A stretch of DNA of 64,000 nt from the NCBI RefSeq assembly GCF_019578655.1, contig NC_063261.1, forward strand, positions 28,995,126 through 29,059,125. Direction: 5' to 3'. This document shows, piece by piece, positions 12,935 through 24,828 of this stretch. A model generated the notes under the pieces. It worked only from the letters and a program-made list of their open reading frames with translations, was not told where the DNA came from and did no database searches. A program made the translations under genes and the position numbers. Within the stretch, counting starts at the first letter, position 1; each line of letters opens with the position of its first letter. This DNA comes from Ricinus communis. Taxonomy: Eukaryota; Streptophyta; Magnoliopsida; Malpighiales; Euphorbiaceae.

Positions 12935-13126
12935 TCAAGAAGTCAGAAAAGATCTATTAGACCTTTGCTTCGTCGATTTTAAATATCTTATAGAGACTTC
13001 TAGGTAAGCATTGTAGTCATATTGTTGCACAAAAGCATCGCAAAGCTTTTTCCAATTAGACTTGATGAGCATTTCCAAACCATAATTGTAACGCCTGCAT
13101 TTTCTCATCATCCATGTTATGTGCAT
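12935..13126 (-). pseudogene. Gag fragment (C-terminal part) of the Tat/Ogre-like element
   Basis: Minus-strand translation gives SNWKKLCDAFVQQYDYNAYL followed by RYLKSTKQRSNRSF. This matches the retrotransposon gag (Retrotrans_gag) pattern W..L..AF..QY.YN.......L....Q...ESF. It is cut on its upstream side by the solo LTR at 13087 and continues at 15404-15783. A stop ends it at about 12935. It encodes no functional capsid. Confidence 0.72.
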
Positions 13127-15398
13127 TTACATTTAATCATTGGGCATATGATGGTATATCAATGATATTTTTATTTTATGAGAACATATATATATTAATT
13201 ATAAGTAGAGAATAAGAAGCATGATATTAGATTATTAATTTAGATAAGTTGATTAAGTACTTGGGTTATGTGTATTAAGCCTTAAGACTTAATTGAACCA
13301 ATAGTTGAAGGTTGGGTAAATAGATTGGACTTAAAAGATACAATTAAAAGTTAGTACCTATATATGGTTAGTAAGAATTAATTTAGGGTGATAAAATAGT
13401 TTAGTAGGTGGTGGCATTAAGAGAGGAATATTGGAAATTGGAACCATGAGTAAGCTCATTTTACCTCTTCATTTCTCTAAAATTCGTACATGGCCAAAAA
13501 CACAAAATTTGGAATAAGAGAGAGGAGTGAAATACCTAGAAAAACTTAAGATTAAGATAGGATTTTACCAACTATTGAAGGAGCCAAGCTAAAGCTAAAG
13601 GATTTAAGCATATTAGCAACCCAAAAGCTGAAATTGGTAAGTTGTTACTTGAGTGTTATTAATTTGTCATTAGGGTTCTTGATTACAAATTGGAAAAACT
13701 TCATTTGATGCTCTCATTGATTAATTAAAGGTCTGATTATCATGAATTAGTAGAGTATTGAATGATTGCATAAAGATTAAGCTTGATTTAAGTTTAAGTA
13801 TGTTAAGATAGAAAACTGTCAAAATTCCAGCAACCTTGATGTTCTGTATGTTAGGCATAACATGGGTTATATAAGTCCAAATTAAGCTTAATTGGTGTCT
13901 ATGGAAAGTTTAAAGAGTCCTCTATAACTTTGTAGTTTTGTGATTTTGCTATTTTTGCCGTTTTGGTTACTTAAATTGAGCAAACAGATTGCTGCTCGGG
14001 TACAACTAGCTGTATGACCCTTGCTCAGTAATTTGAAAATAATTAAATCTATAGAAGTCGGAATTGAGTAATTCTTCTTGGAGATGAAACTAGACGCATA
14101 AATGGATATGTCTATTTAATATGAGATTTTTGTATTAAGCCAATTTTGCCCAGCAATAAATATACCTTGGTACTAAATTCTGTCTAGAAAACAGAAATGT
14201 TGGAGATTAGTTTTATGCAATTTATTGATGTTAATTTGAGTTAAATTGGTATTTAACTAGATGGAAAATGTTTATAGGATATTAAAACAGTAATTGAGAG
14301 TCTTAGAGGAAGAGTTAGACCTATGAATTAGAGAGGGGATGATCTTGTAATGCATTAGAACTCGCATTTACATGAATATTTGTAATATGCATGAAATGTG
14401 AATTGATGAATGTGTTGACAGTACTCAAAGGCCCTGGAAAGGAAGTTGTGGAGAAAGGAGGTTCTTATATGCTAAAGGAATAAGTATATTTTGAGTAAGT
14501 AAATAGTTAATATTTGCTATGTTCATATATTTAATCAAATGTTCCGCAAATGGTTGCGTTTGCTTAATATTGTTTATGTTTGAATGACTGAGATGGAAAT
14601 GATTGGTGTTGAGTGGAACAATTGTTATTGCTGAAATATGATATAAGTGAAATGATTGAATTGTGATGTTAAGTGCATATGTGCATGTGAATGGTGGATT
14701 CCCCTGTGAAAAAAACATATATATATATAAAGCCTTGGGAGGCTAAAGCCTAGAGAGGCTATAAAAGTGTATAATGTGAGATGAGGCGGAGCAGCTTACG
14801 TGTGTGATATGTGAGGATGAGGCGGAGCAGCACATTAAAGGGGATCCACAAGCCGTGAGAACTAACCATAATTGTTGAATTGTATTTCTTCTATGATGGT
14901 TGTAATGAATTGAGTAGAATGGTATGACTTTATACCTAAACTATGAATATCATGGAAAGTTATGTGATTGGGTGGAAATTGTATTAAGTGTATGTGATAT
15001 AGATTATGTTGATTATTTATTTACTGAGCTGGAGGCTCACCCCTCTCCAAAATTTTTCTTTTCAGGTTTGTAAATAGTAGTGCATCCGTTGGTTGTATGC
15101 GAAGTTTAGCTTTTAGCAGTTCTGTCAAGTTGGGCCAGTTTTGTGAAGTCTCCTCCTGATGCATTTTTATATGCAGTTATATGATATATATGGAAGTATG
15201 CCTTATAAGGCATAAGAAGATGTTTGTAATACTTGTTAAATGATGTTTAAGTATAATCATATGTTTATATGTTAATAACCTTGTGTCTGGATTCTTAACA
15301 ACCTACATATTGACCTATCTACCTGTAGTATATATTCTACGACGCTTGTATGCTTCCTAGCTAATGTTTATTGGTTAACATGTGATGGGGGTGTTACA
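13087..15398. mobile_element. Solo LTR nested in gag, with 5-bp target duplication
   Basis: The element starts TGTAACGCC and ends GGGTGTTACA. The flanks at 13082-13086 and 15399-15403 are both ATAAT, a perfect target site duplication. It is 2312 bp long, has no coding capacity, and separates two halves of one gag gene. Internal landmarks are two copies of GATGAGGCGGAGCAGC (near 14780 and 14818) and an AT run, ATATATATATAAAG, at about 14718. The ends and size suit a Gypsy-type LTR; its strand was not determined. It formed by recombination between two LTRs after insertion into the host element, so it is younger than that element. Confidence 0.9.
14775..14835. repeat. Short duplicated GATGAGGCGGAGCAGC motif inside the solo LTR
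   Basis: Two copies of the same 16-base motif occur about 40 bases apart. It is a local duplication within the LTR with no known role. Confidence 0.6.
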
Positions 15399-15403
15399 AT
15401 AAT

Positions 15404-15783
15404 ACCTATTCAAAGTTAGCCCTTCTAATAATAGTATAAATGACTTGATGATTTAGATCTTAGCCAAAATGAGTAGTATTCATGATAGTAGCATATTGCT
15501 TCAAGTGCACCTTTGGATATCCGGTTCCATTGAACTTATGCATTTCAAGCATACAAAATGTAGGAGACAACTTCTCTTTTCCAATTAGCATCAGTTCATC
15601 AAAAACAAAGGTCGAATATAAACCTTGACCTTTTAGCATATCTTGCATCTTATCGAGCTTTTTAGCCAGATCATGCAAAATCTTAAATTCTGTAATAGCT
15701 TTTGCAGTAAGAGCAGACTCTTTTTTAGCTTGTTCTAGCATGTAGTCATCTAAATTCCAGAGGTGCTCACCACGTGCTTGCAC
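15404..15783 (-). pseudogene. Gag fragment (N-terminal part) of the Tat/Ogre-like element
   Basis: The minus-strand frame (15460-15783, 107 codons) contains a coiled-coil-like stretch, then the gag motif FCMLEMHKFNGTGYPKVHLK followed by QY. This is the usual plant Gypsy gag pattern of the type F.MPKF.KYDGT..P..HL..Y. A stop follows at 15460, and the sequence reaches the solo-LTR insertion at 15398. Together with 12935-13126 it makes up one gag gene broken by the insertion and by point decay. Confidence 0.75.
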
Positions 15784-16187
15784 ACATGAGTAGTAGTTGT
15801 GGGGGCAGTAGTAGTCTTTTAGATTGTATATTTCTCAAAAATCTAATCTTAGCCAAAGCTTGCTGGAGTTTCTCTCAGATCATAATCCTTATGTTAGACA
15901 TTATTGGAGTCTTGATAGCTTCAATGTCTTCCTTGTGGGCTATCTTTATTTCAACTTCTGAAATGCTACTTCTTGGGCCCTTGTTTTGATTGTTGGTAAA
16001 AAGGGCCTTTTTAATATCCATTCTAGCTTGCCATCCTCTTGTTTATTCCAAACCAAAGGTGAAAAATCTATATGGCTAAAAAATAAGGTGTTAGTATGAT
16101 GCATGCAATGCATGGGAAGCATGATGCTCGTGCTATGCAAAAGAATAAAGAGAAAGGTTTAGCATACACAAAGTCATTATACAAAGT

Positions 16188-17055
16188 ATCCCTTCCAACC
16201 TTATTTCTGCTATACACGGTTCATGGTGAGTCTTTCTCCCGTAGAATTTTGGGCCAAGGCTTCCTACCAAGAAGGGATAGTAGGCTAATGCACAAGCCAT
16301 AATCTCTCAAAGCAAATTTAAAATAAATAAGACAATATTTTTAAAAATAAGTATAAAGCCTGTATATTTTGGGCCTAAGGCCTAATTCCACATGTTCTTG
16401 GGCCAAAGCTTTCCAATATGTGAGTACTTACAAAGAGAACATCTCAAATAACAAGCAACAAAGTTCCTAAAGGAAATTGCTACTGTCATTACCATAACCT
16501 AAGTCTTGGGTAAGGATAAAAGGCTCCCATAAGCAAAAAGTATCCTTGCTTTGCTCGTCTCTCCACTCAAAGGTCCATACAACGAAGGAAACTTGCTCAT
16601 TACTTATGAGTGATGGTTAGCATCCCTTCCAACCTTATTTCTACTATACACGGTTCATGGCGAGTCTTTCTCCCGTAGAATTTTGGGCCAAGGCTTCCTA
16701 CCAAGAAGGGATAGTAGGCTAATGCACAAGCCATAATCTCTCAAAGCAAATTTAAAATAAATAAGGCAATATTTTTAAAAATAAGTATAAAGCTTGTATA
16801 TTTTGGGCCTAAGGCCTAATTTCACATGTTCTTGGGTCAAAGCTTTCCAATATGTGAGTACTTACAAAGAGAACATCTCAAATAACAAGCAACAAAGTTC
16901 CTAAAGGAAATTGCTACTGTCATTACCATAACCTAAGTCTTAGGTAAGGATAAAAGGCTCCTATAAGCAAAAAGTATCCTTGCTTTGCTCGTCTCCCCAC
17001 TCAAAAGTCCATACAACGAAGGAAACTTGCTCATTACTTATGAGTGATGGTTAGC
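16188..17055 (-). repeat. 434-bp perfect-register tandem duplication in the element leader
   Basis: Unit 1 is 16188-16621 and unit 2 is 16622-17055. Both begin ATCCCTTCCAACCTTATTTC and end GAGTGATGGTTAGC. By eye only a handful of substitutions separate them, for example GGTGAG against GGCGAG and CTGCTA against CTACTA. The array lies between the primer site and gag, in the 5' leader of the minus-strand element. The low divergence shows that it arose long after the LTRs diverged. Confidence 0.93.
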
Positions 17056-17219
17056 TAATGCCATAATTCAAAGGTTCAAGTGGAACCAAAGAACTACTAA
17101 CCAACACCATCGCGGTTACAGGGACCAAAGTACACAATGTGTGGAAGTGTAGTGATGCAAGAGTCACTCGTTAAATAATAAAATTAAAGATAAAAATACA
17201 CTAGAATCAGGTTCTCTTA

Positions 17220-17237
17220 TCCCAAACAGAGTCGCCA
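17220..17237 (-). promoter_or_regulatory. Primer-binding site of the Tat/Ogre-like element
   Basis: On the minus strand, immediately after the right LTR, the sequence reads TGGCGACTCTGTTTGGGA. A TGGCGACTC start is the usual primer site of Tat/Ogre elements, which is complementary to a tRNA-Arg 3' end. This fixes the right LTR as the 5' LTR. Confidence 0.7.
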
Positions 17238-17238
17238 C

Positions 17239-19528
17239 TGTGGGCGCGCATCCAAGTGTCTTTAGCGGCACTGGAAGGCTTTTCAACCTAATCGGGAATA
17301 CGCTAATTAATCATAGAGACTAGCACGAAGATGGGAGCCGCCACCCGAGTAATTCACATAGACACTTTTATTAATGAGTGGCGTTTTTTCAATTCCATAA
17401 GGAAGCTTACGCCACAAATCCAAAGGTGGATCCGGAAGCCAACTTTTCTATTTATGCATCTTTGTCTTTAATTTTATTATTTAATGAGAAATTTCCTATA
17501 AATGCAACATAAATATTTCTACACATCAAGCACTACAATATGTGAGGTCCATATAACTCTAACCTATTTTTTATTAGACCGAGCCTATATTTATTTTGTT
17601 AGCCTGCTTAACTATTTAATTATGTACAAGGCTTACTTAGTCTAGCCCAACTACAAATTATGCATTTATTCCAGCCTTTAAACCTAAATGGACTATCTTT
17701 TATACTAAACTCCAGTTGAATGATCTTAAATATAATATGGCCCAATTCATTCAGTTAAAGCATGGAAAAACCTAATAAGTCTATATGAATTTTAAATTTA
17801 GGCATCTCATTAACCTAATGGACTACAATTTTCATGTTCGGTCCAATTTAATGACTAATGTCTATATGTCCAGTATTAATTAGGCAATCAAATAGCAAAT
17901 ACTTGACTTACATAAAAAATAAAGTAAAAATAAAGTGCAGAAAAATTAAATCTAGTTATTATAATCTTCCTATAGCTAAAAATCAACCAAAATGCATAAA
18001 CTAAGTTATAGTGTACAAAAATCACCTAAAATCGCATAAAAATATGAAAATAGGGCCAAATTGATGTAGAGCCGAATCAGCACTGCACAGAGCCGATGGG
18101 CTCTAGGGCTTGGTAACGGCCGAGTTTGCATCTTTTCTTCGATCCTCTCACCCTAAAGCCAATTTAACATGTACAAAAGATTAAAACAAGATTAAAACAA
18201 AAAAAAAAAGGTAAAGGACATACAAACAAAATAAATTAAACTAGAGATATAAAATAATACAAACCCTAGAAAGCAAAAACTGATAGAAGATAAATAAAAC
18301 TTTAGATTAATAGATTCTAGATTTTAATCATGCAGCCCTAAAAACTTGATGTAATCACATAATTATTAAAGAAGAGCCATAAATCTAACATACTACTCTA
18401 ACTATTCCAATTATCAAATCCAAAATCCAATACATTCATATTATCATATTCAAGACCCACGACATTCATATTATCAGATTCAAAATTCAAAACATTCATA
18501 TTTTATCATATTCAAAACCTAGTATACATAAACTTCATAAAGATACATAAAACTATTAAAACCCTAGATTTAGTCACATAAAGATATTTAAAGCATTTGA
18601 AATCAATCCTAACATGTTTCTAGAATCATAAAAATAAAATAAAAAACCAGTAAAGGAGAAAAAGATGTTGATGATGCTGGATTTTGGGGAACCCTTAGGT
18701 TGTCACTATAGATTGCTAATCTGTGAATCTCTAGGGATAATGAGGTGGTTGAATTGAAGGATGAGAATCCAGTGTTGTCTAAGGTTGATAAAATATTTTA
18801 TCATTCTAAAGAAAAACTTTCCTAATTCAAAGCTCTTTCTTAGTGACTTCTCTCTCTGTTTCCTAAAACTCTCTCCTTAAATGGACGTTTAAATTAATGG
18901 AGGTTTGGTTGCCTAATAAATGTAGCTAACCTTAGACCTATAACATATTGTTTTATTTATAGGAGTAGAATTAGGAAACCTTAGATGTATTAGATAAGTG
19001 TTAATTATTTAAAATAAAAATCATCGATTATTTTTTCCTTTTATCAGACTAATATCTAATAAAATAAAATATAATCTTTTATATTCAAATAATTATCACT
19101 AAAAATATCTATAATTATCACAAATCACTTCCAGAAACTTCTTTTCGTCAATTTTAGCATTTTAAGTCAAAAAAAATATGCAAAAGATGACATCAAATCT
19201 CAAAAAATAGCCAATCGGCACTGTGTAGAGCTAACCGGCTCTGCACATAGCTGATTCGGCATGCAGAGGCGATTGGCTTCGTGAGCAAAATTTTTTGGCA
19301 ATTTAGTCTATAAACTTGTGAAAACTGTTGTTTTACCCCTTAAAATTAATTTTTTCTGACAATTGAGTCAAAATCGATGCTAGAAAAGTAATTTTGATTC
19401 AATTATTCTCAATCCTAACTTGGATTCACCTGTCCTCAATCTTCCAAGACTTGAGAAAGGCAGTAACTTTCATTATTGGATGTTTCGTAATTCCCTCGAT
19501 ATTTGAATTCGAAAAATAAGTGCTCATA
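17239..19528 (-). repeat. 5' LTR of the Tat/Ogre-like element
   Basis: Starts TGTGGGCGCGCATCC and ends GCTCATA. The terminal CA of the left copy (GCAGACA) has become TA here. It is followed by AATAT, the target duplication. The many substitutions relative to the left LTR indicate an old insertion. Confidence 0.85.
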
Positions 19529-19811
19529 AATATGGTGTGATATATCTATCAAATTAGATAAAAAATTAAAAGTTAAAAAAATTAAATAACCAAAATTTAG
19601 ATATCTAAATATGTATTAAGTTAAAAAGAATTAAGGTTAGTTAATATAACAATGTAAATATTGATAAAATCAAATCTTAAGAGCGTAGGCATGCTTTTTT
19701 CACGCCTCAAATGACTATTCAATTTCCAATAAATGAGATGCAAATTAAACATTCAGAAAATATTCTTTTTTCTTTTGTCAAAGTTTAATCAATTGTAAGC
19801 TATATAATAAA

Positions 19812-22800
19812 GGGAGAAGGTACAATTTAATCTTTAATGTTTACTCTTTGCAACATATATATGCCATTTAAGTAATTTTTGGGACATTTAAATCAAAAAT
19901 TATATTTTTCCAGTTAAATTAGCCCCTCTTTCAAAATGATAAGCAAATGGCATATAACACTGTCTATAAAACCTCAGTTGGATAAATAAAGGACCATTGC
20001 AATGGTTAGTTATGTTAAATTGGCTTCTTCTTTTATACATTGATATTGCTAATTAAGATTAATTTAATAATAATTTTATTATCTCTTTAAAAAAAATTAA
20101 TTGAATTTAAAACAATAATCACATTTTCCTTAATTTGTCTACCTTCTCTTTGAATAAAATACTATATGATTATTCATTTTCTTTCATCATATACCAGAGA
20201 AATAATAAAAATCTTCATATAAGTATATTTTTATAATACAAACTCAATTCACCACAAATGCAAAACAAATTTATCTTGCTAATACAAATTAATTTCACCG
20301 TGAATACAACTTTGATATCAAAAAAATTACAAATTTCATTAAAAGAATTCTTCACCTTAATTAAATAATACCCATGAATTAAAAAATTAAATCTAATTAA
20401 TAGAAATATCTAGAAATCAATTCCAAAAATATCAATAGCATAACATCATTTTAGAAATTAATATGAAAAAAATATGATATTATTAGTTAATTCTTATTCG
20501 GCCATTACAACAAACACTTTGCGAGCATTATAAAGACAATATAAGATAAAGCACAAAATGAAGTATATACCTGTATGTGGAGTTTTCGGCCGCGCACCCA
20601 AGTGTCTTTAGTGACTATAATATTGTAAAACTTTTCAATCTAATTGGGAACATGCTAACTAGCCATAGAGACTAGCACGGAGATGTGAGTCACCACCCGA
20701 GTAATTTAATGAGTGACATTTCTCGATTCTATAAGGAAGCTTACGTCATAAATCCAGAGATGGATCTGGAAGCCAACTTCTTTATTTGTGTATATCTGTC
20801 TTTAATTTTATTGTTTAATAGACTATTCTCTATAAATGCAACGATTATATATTACACATCAAGCACTATAATATGTGAGGTCCATCTAAATATAGCCCAT
20901 TTTATTAAAGCCCAACCCATACTCAAAGTTATTATCCTAACTTACTAATTAATCATATACAATGCCCACCTAGTCTAGCTTGGTTATAAGCTCTGCATTG
21001 AGCTGATCGGCTCTAAGGGCTTCGGGTGGCTTTTTGCTGTTTTCTTTGATTTTTCATGCCTAGAACCGATTTTCACATGCATAAAGGGTAAAAGATTTAG
21101 TTAGAATATGTAAAATCAACAAAAGAATGGAAATATAATCTAATTATATATACCATTAACTAATACAAATTCAAAATCCGATCAAATCAAGTTCGAAACC
21201 CTAAGTATTCTAATTATCATATTTAAGACCCAATAAAATCAACATGTTAAATAGAAATGAATTCTAGTCTAATCATGTGGGACAAACATTAAAAAAATTC
21301 CTAATATGTATCTATAAAAATATATATATGTATATAAGAAACAATTGGAGATGTTGATGAATCAAAGAGTGGTTGGAAATCCAGTTCTGCTTTTGGAATT
21401 TCAGAAAAGTTTTTGTCATTCTTCAATAGGTTTTCTAATTTGGTAGCTCTTTTTTAGTGGCTTGCTAAGGGCTTCTGTATATATAAATGTAGCTAGAAAA
21501 CTTTTGAGGATTCTTGCTCTAGTAATTAATTAATGGATTCTTGCTTTAGTAATTAATCAATGTAGCTAGTCCTAGAATTAGGCGATGTTATTCTATTTAT
21601 AGGAGTAGGGTTAGAAAATCTTAGAAAAAACTGATAATTATTCAATTATTTAAAAAATAAATTGTAATTATTTCCTCCCCTTTATTATATTAATATCAAA
21701 TAAAAAGAGATTAAATTTTATATTCAAATAATTAGCATTAATAATATTTACAAATCCCAATTATTATCATAAATACCTTATAGAAACTTATTTTTACTAA
21801 TTTTTAGCATTTTAGATCGAAAATATACATAAAACGGCTTCCGATTTAAAAAATAGCCAATTAGCCCTGTGTAGAGCCAATCTCCTGTCCATAGAGCCAA
21901 TTCGGCTGTGCACAGAGCCGATTGGCTCTAAGAAGCAAAAGTTAGAAATTTTTTAACAATTTAGTCCCTAAACTTTTGAAAATTGTCTTTTTATATCTCA
22001 AATTTTATTTGTCTATCAATTAGGTCTAAATTAATTCTAGAAAAGTAATTTTAAGTTCAATTATTCCAATTCTTTACTCGTATTCGTCATTCCTCAATTT
22101 TCGAGACTTGAGAAAGGTAGTAACTTTTATCATCAGGTTTTTCATAATTCCTTCAATATCTAGATTCGAAAAATGGATACTGAGATTACCTTAATTTTTC
22201 TTTTTTTCTCTATTCTTGGACAACATAAAGAGATCTAAAGTTTGGGACAAAAAGAAAAAATGAAGGAATAAGAAATCAAAGAAGTTAGCAAAGTTCACTA
22301 CCAAGATTGATGATTTCCAATATTTCTTGACGTTGATTGACTCAAATATGCTCTCTCCAATTCTAACCCAAATTTTATCTAACGAGTTATTGCAGTAATA
22401 ATATCAAGAACCGCATCAACTTCTTCTTTTTTGTTAAGGAGATGATTTACATTTTGAATTATCATTGTGTATGTAAAGCAACTTTCAATTTTCTTTTTCT
22501 AATTTGCAGAGTATAAGTTAGGTGCCATTACTATCTTTTGTAAAAAAGGAAAATTTTCATTAAAAATAAAGAGAGGTTAAGAAAAAAAAAAAGAAAAGAA
22601 AAAAGAGGTTAGGAAAGAAGATGAGTTAGATCTATTGTTTTAATTTCTTAGGTTCTTAGTCTAACTCAATTTTTATAAACGGTGATATATACCATTTGCT
22701 TACCAAGGGCTAATATAACCTAAAAAATATAATTTTCAAGTTAAATGTCCCAAAAATTACTTGAGAAGTATATTTATACCATAGAGCAACAATTAGAGGC

Positions 22801-22818
22801 TAAAATGTACCTTCTCAC
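19812..22818. mobile_element. Non-autonomous Mutator-type element with long TIRs and 9-bp target duplication
   Basis: The ends are an inverted repeat of roughly 200 bp. The left terminus is GGGAGAAGGTACAATTTAAT and the right terminus is the complement of GTGAGAAGGTACATTTTAGC. The arms keep matching inwards, with GTAATTTTTGGGACATTTAA shared and GCAAATGGTATAT further in. The 9 bases outside each end are TATAATAAA (19803-19811 and 22819-22827), a perfect 9-bp duplication, which is the Mutator signature. No transposase or captured gene is visible inside. A solo LTR (20572-22185) makes up more than half of its present length. Confidence 0.88.
20572..22185 (-). mobile_element. Diverged solo LTR of the Tat/Ogre-like family, nested in the Mutator-type element
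   Basis: It matches the LTRs at 7364-9676 and 17239-19528 at both ends, for example CGCGCACCCAAGTGTCTTTA on the left and ATCTAGATTCGAAAAATGGA on the right. It is about 0.7 kb shorter, because parts of the middle are deleted. The flanks are ATACC (20567-20571) and TTACC (22186-22190), a 4-of-5 match that may be a worn target duplication. No coding sequence is present. Confidence 0.8.
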
Positions 22819-22827
22819 TATAATAAA

Positions 22828-24163
22828 CTACTTTTTATATTCATAATTTATAATTGCAAATTCTATGATAAAATAACCATATTTTTATATTCATAATTTA
22901 TGACGATAAACTTTCAATAATATTCAAGAGGTACTTTTTTGAATAAAAAAAATATGTTGCTATGACAATAACGAATTTATTTGTCTCTTTCTGTGAAACT
23001 AAGAAAATATTTATTATAACCAACTTTGGGTAACAAACCCTTAAAAAAAGACCTCATGCTATAATCGGCATGTTGAGCACAATTAATTCCCAAACTATGT
23101 CGCTTTAGAAATTACATTCGTGCTTTTCTTTTTTGAAAAGAAAAATGAAATAATTCAGAAAATTATATGAAACTGAACTATAAACAAAATTAAAAAAAAT
23201 TCATTTACATAATATTATTAATAACTATTTTAATGATAATGATTTATGTTTATTATAAATAATGAGTACATAATACTATTTACTAAATAATATTATATAC
23301 AACAATATTATTCTCTTGAATTTATTCAAAATAAAATATAATAAATAAGTAATAATTTGCTATATCAAAATACCATATTTCTATTTCTATAAAAGAAATG
23401 TACTAAAATAGTATAAGAAAAAAAGAAAATTTCCTCTTTTTAGAATTTTTCTTTTTTATTAATTGACAGTATTCGATCTTTAGGGTTATGGTGCGGATAA
23501 ACTTTAATAGTCTTTGCTACCAAAAGCTTACCCTATAAGACACTTATTTTTTCTATTTGTATATGTCGTTTGTGTACATTTTGAGTGTTCTTATTTCAAA
23601 TAAATCATCTATAGTTGGTTGTTTGGTTTTTTCTTTTAATGTCTTTATTTGGTTGGTTTTATTTTTATCGACTACATCTTGTTGGCGTTAGTCGAGTATG
23701 GCATTTTCCAAAGTCTTGTAGGATATTGTCTATCAGTGGTTATGGAGGTTAAAGAAAGATTGTTGATGCAAGGGTGTTGGTGTTGGACCTTGAAAACCAT
23801 AGCCAATTTTGCCTGTTTAAATACCACATATGTTGGAAGCAAGCATATTCACTCTGGTGACTATTTGTTTTGGTGTTTTTCATCTTTTGTGGCTAAATAG
23901 AAAACCATTTTCATTATTTTGACGGTATTTGTGCTAATAAAATAGTTTTATATCTTAACCTAATATTTTGCCCCTCGATCGGAGTGGAAGTGTCTAGCCG
24001 GCCACCAATGGAAGTCTCCAGCTCGAGGAAAAAGACAATCTAGGGGCATTTTCAATTTCTCATTTCTATTGTAGGCTTATGTTTCATCTTTACGTTGGGC
24101 TTTTAGGCCAAACTCTTTGTTTATAATATGAATTGGAAGGGTTAAGGAATCCGTTTATTTAAG
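22828..24163. other. AT-rich intergenic DNA, no gene seen
   Basis: This is mostly AT-rich sequence. One 83-codon frame (23649-23900) matches no family I know and has no supporting context. A short more GC-rich patch at 23965-24050 is unexplained. Confidence 0.5.
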
Positions 24164-24772
24164 GATGTTCAAATTCAAACTCGATTAAAATATGTGTACT
24201 TGAATTTATCCTAAACTTATTTGAGAAATTTTTTTTGTTATCCGAACCCATCACAAATCCGAATAGGAATACTTCGGATGCAATTAAAATTTGTTTATAT
24301 TAATTAATTATTAAATATATCTATGGATATTTAAATAGGTAGCGGGTATCCTATCCGTTTATATAAACATTCGAGTAATTAAATAGATACACATTTATCA
24401 AATTCGTTTATAGTAATTAAATTCTAAAATATATAGTAAAAATTAATATAAACAAAAAAGTACAAAATATAAATTAAACAAATATAAATATTCAATATAT
24501 TAATATAATCCAAACATAAATTTAGTAAAATTTAAAATAATATTTAAAATAATAAAAATATAATATAATAAATAAATTTTAATATAATCGTCTTCGGATA
24601 ATGGGTACCCGTAAGTTCAAATTCAAACATGACTTGAACCCGATACAGCTAATAAAATTAAATTTCAAAATCCGTCCCAAATCCGTTTATTATTATCTGA
24701 GTATGTCCCATTAGGATTCGGTCGGACCAAGTACCCACAAATACTCGCCCGACTTACCATCCCTATATATAA
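24164..24772. mobile_element. Possible hAT-type MITE
   Basis: The ends form a short imperfect inverted repeat: an AAGGATG-type start against the complement of GGGATGGTAAGTCGGGCGAG. The interior is rich in GGGTACCCG- and CCGAACCC-like words typical of this common plant MITE group. I could not define a clean 8-bp target duplication. Confidence 0.4.
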
Positions 24773-24828
24773 CGCCTAAATTTAAAAAATCTTTAGAAGT
24801 GTCAGTTTATAAAGCTTTAGGCCCTTTA

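Larger units (their letters stand above)
7364..19528 (-). mobile_element. Full-length, pol-less Gypsy-type LTR element (Tat/Ogre-like), 12.2 kb
   Basis: Two long direct repeats (7364-9676 and 17239-19528) bound a 7.5 kb interior. The 5 bases outside the left end (7359-7363) and the right end (19529-19533) are both AATAT, a perfect target site duplication. The minus orientation follows from the primer-binding site beside the right LTR, a purine-rich tract beside the left LTR, and two gag fragments on the minus strand. No reverse transcriptase or integrase was found, so it is a LARD-like, non-autonomous or deleted copy. The TGGCGACTC primer site and the huge LTRs are typical of the Tat/Ogre lineage; that lineage call is an inference. 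A foreign solo LTR (13087-15398) is nested inside. Confidence 0.87.

Noticed and set aside
14718..14730. ATATATATATAAAG as a host-gene promoter
   Set aside because: It lies within a solo LTR with no gene downstream and is at most an LTR promoter relic.
23649..23900. 83-codon open frame as a membrane-protein gene
   Set aside because: It is hydrophobic because the DNA is T-rich; no family motif, splice context or neighbour supports it.
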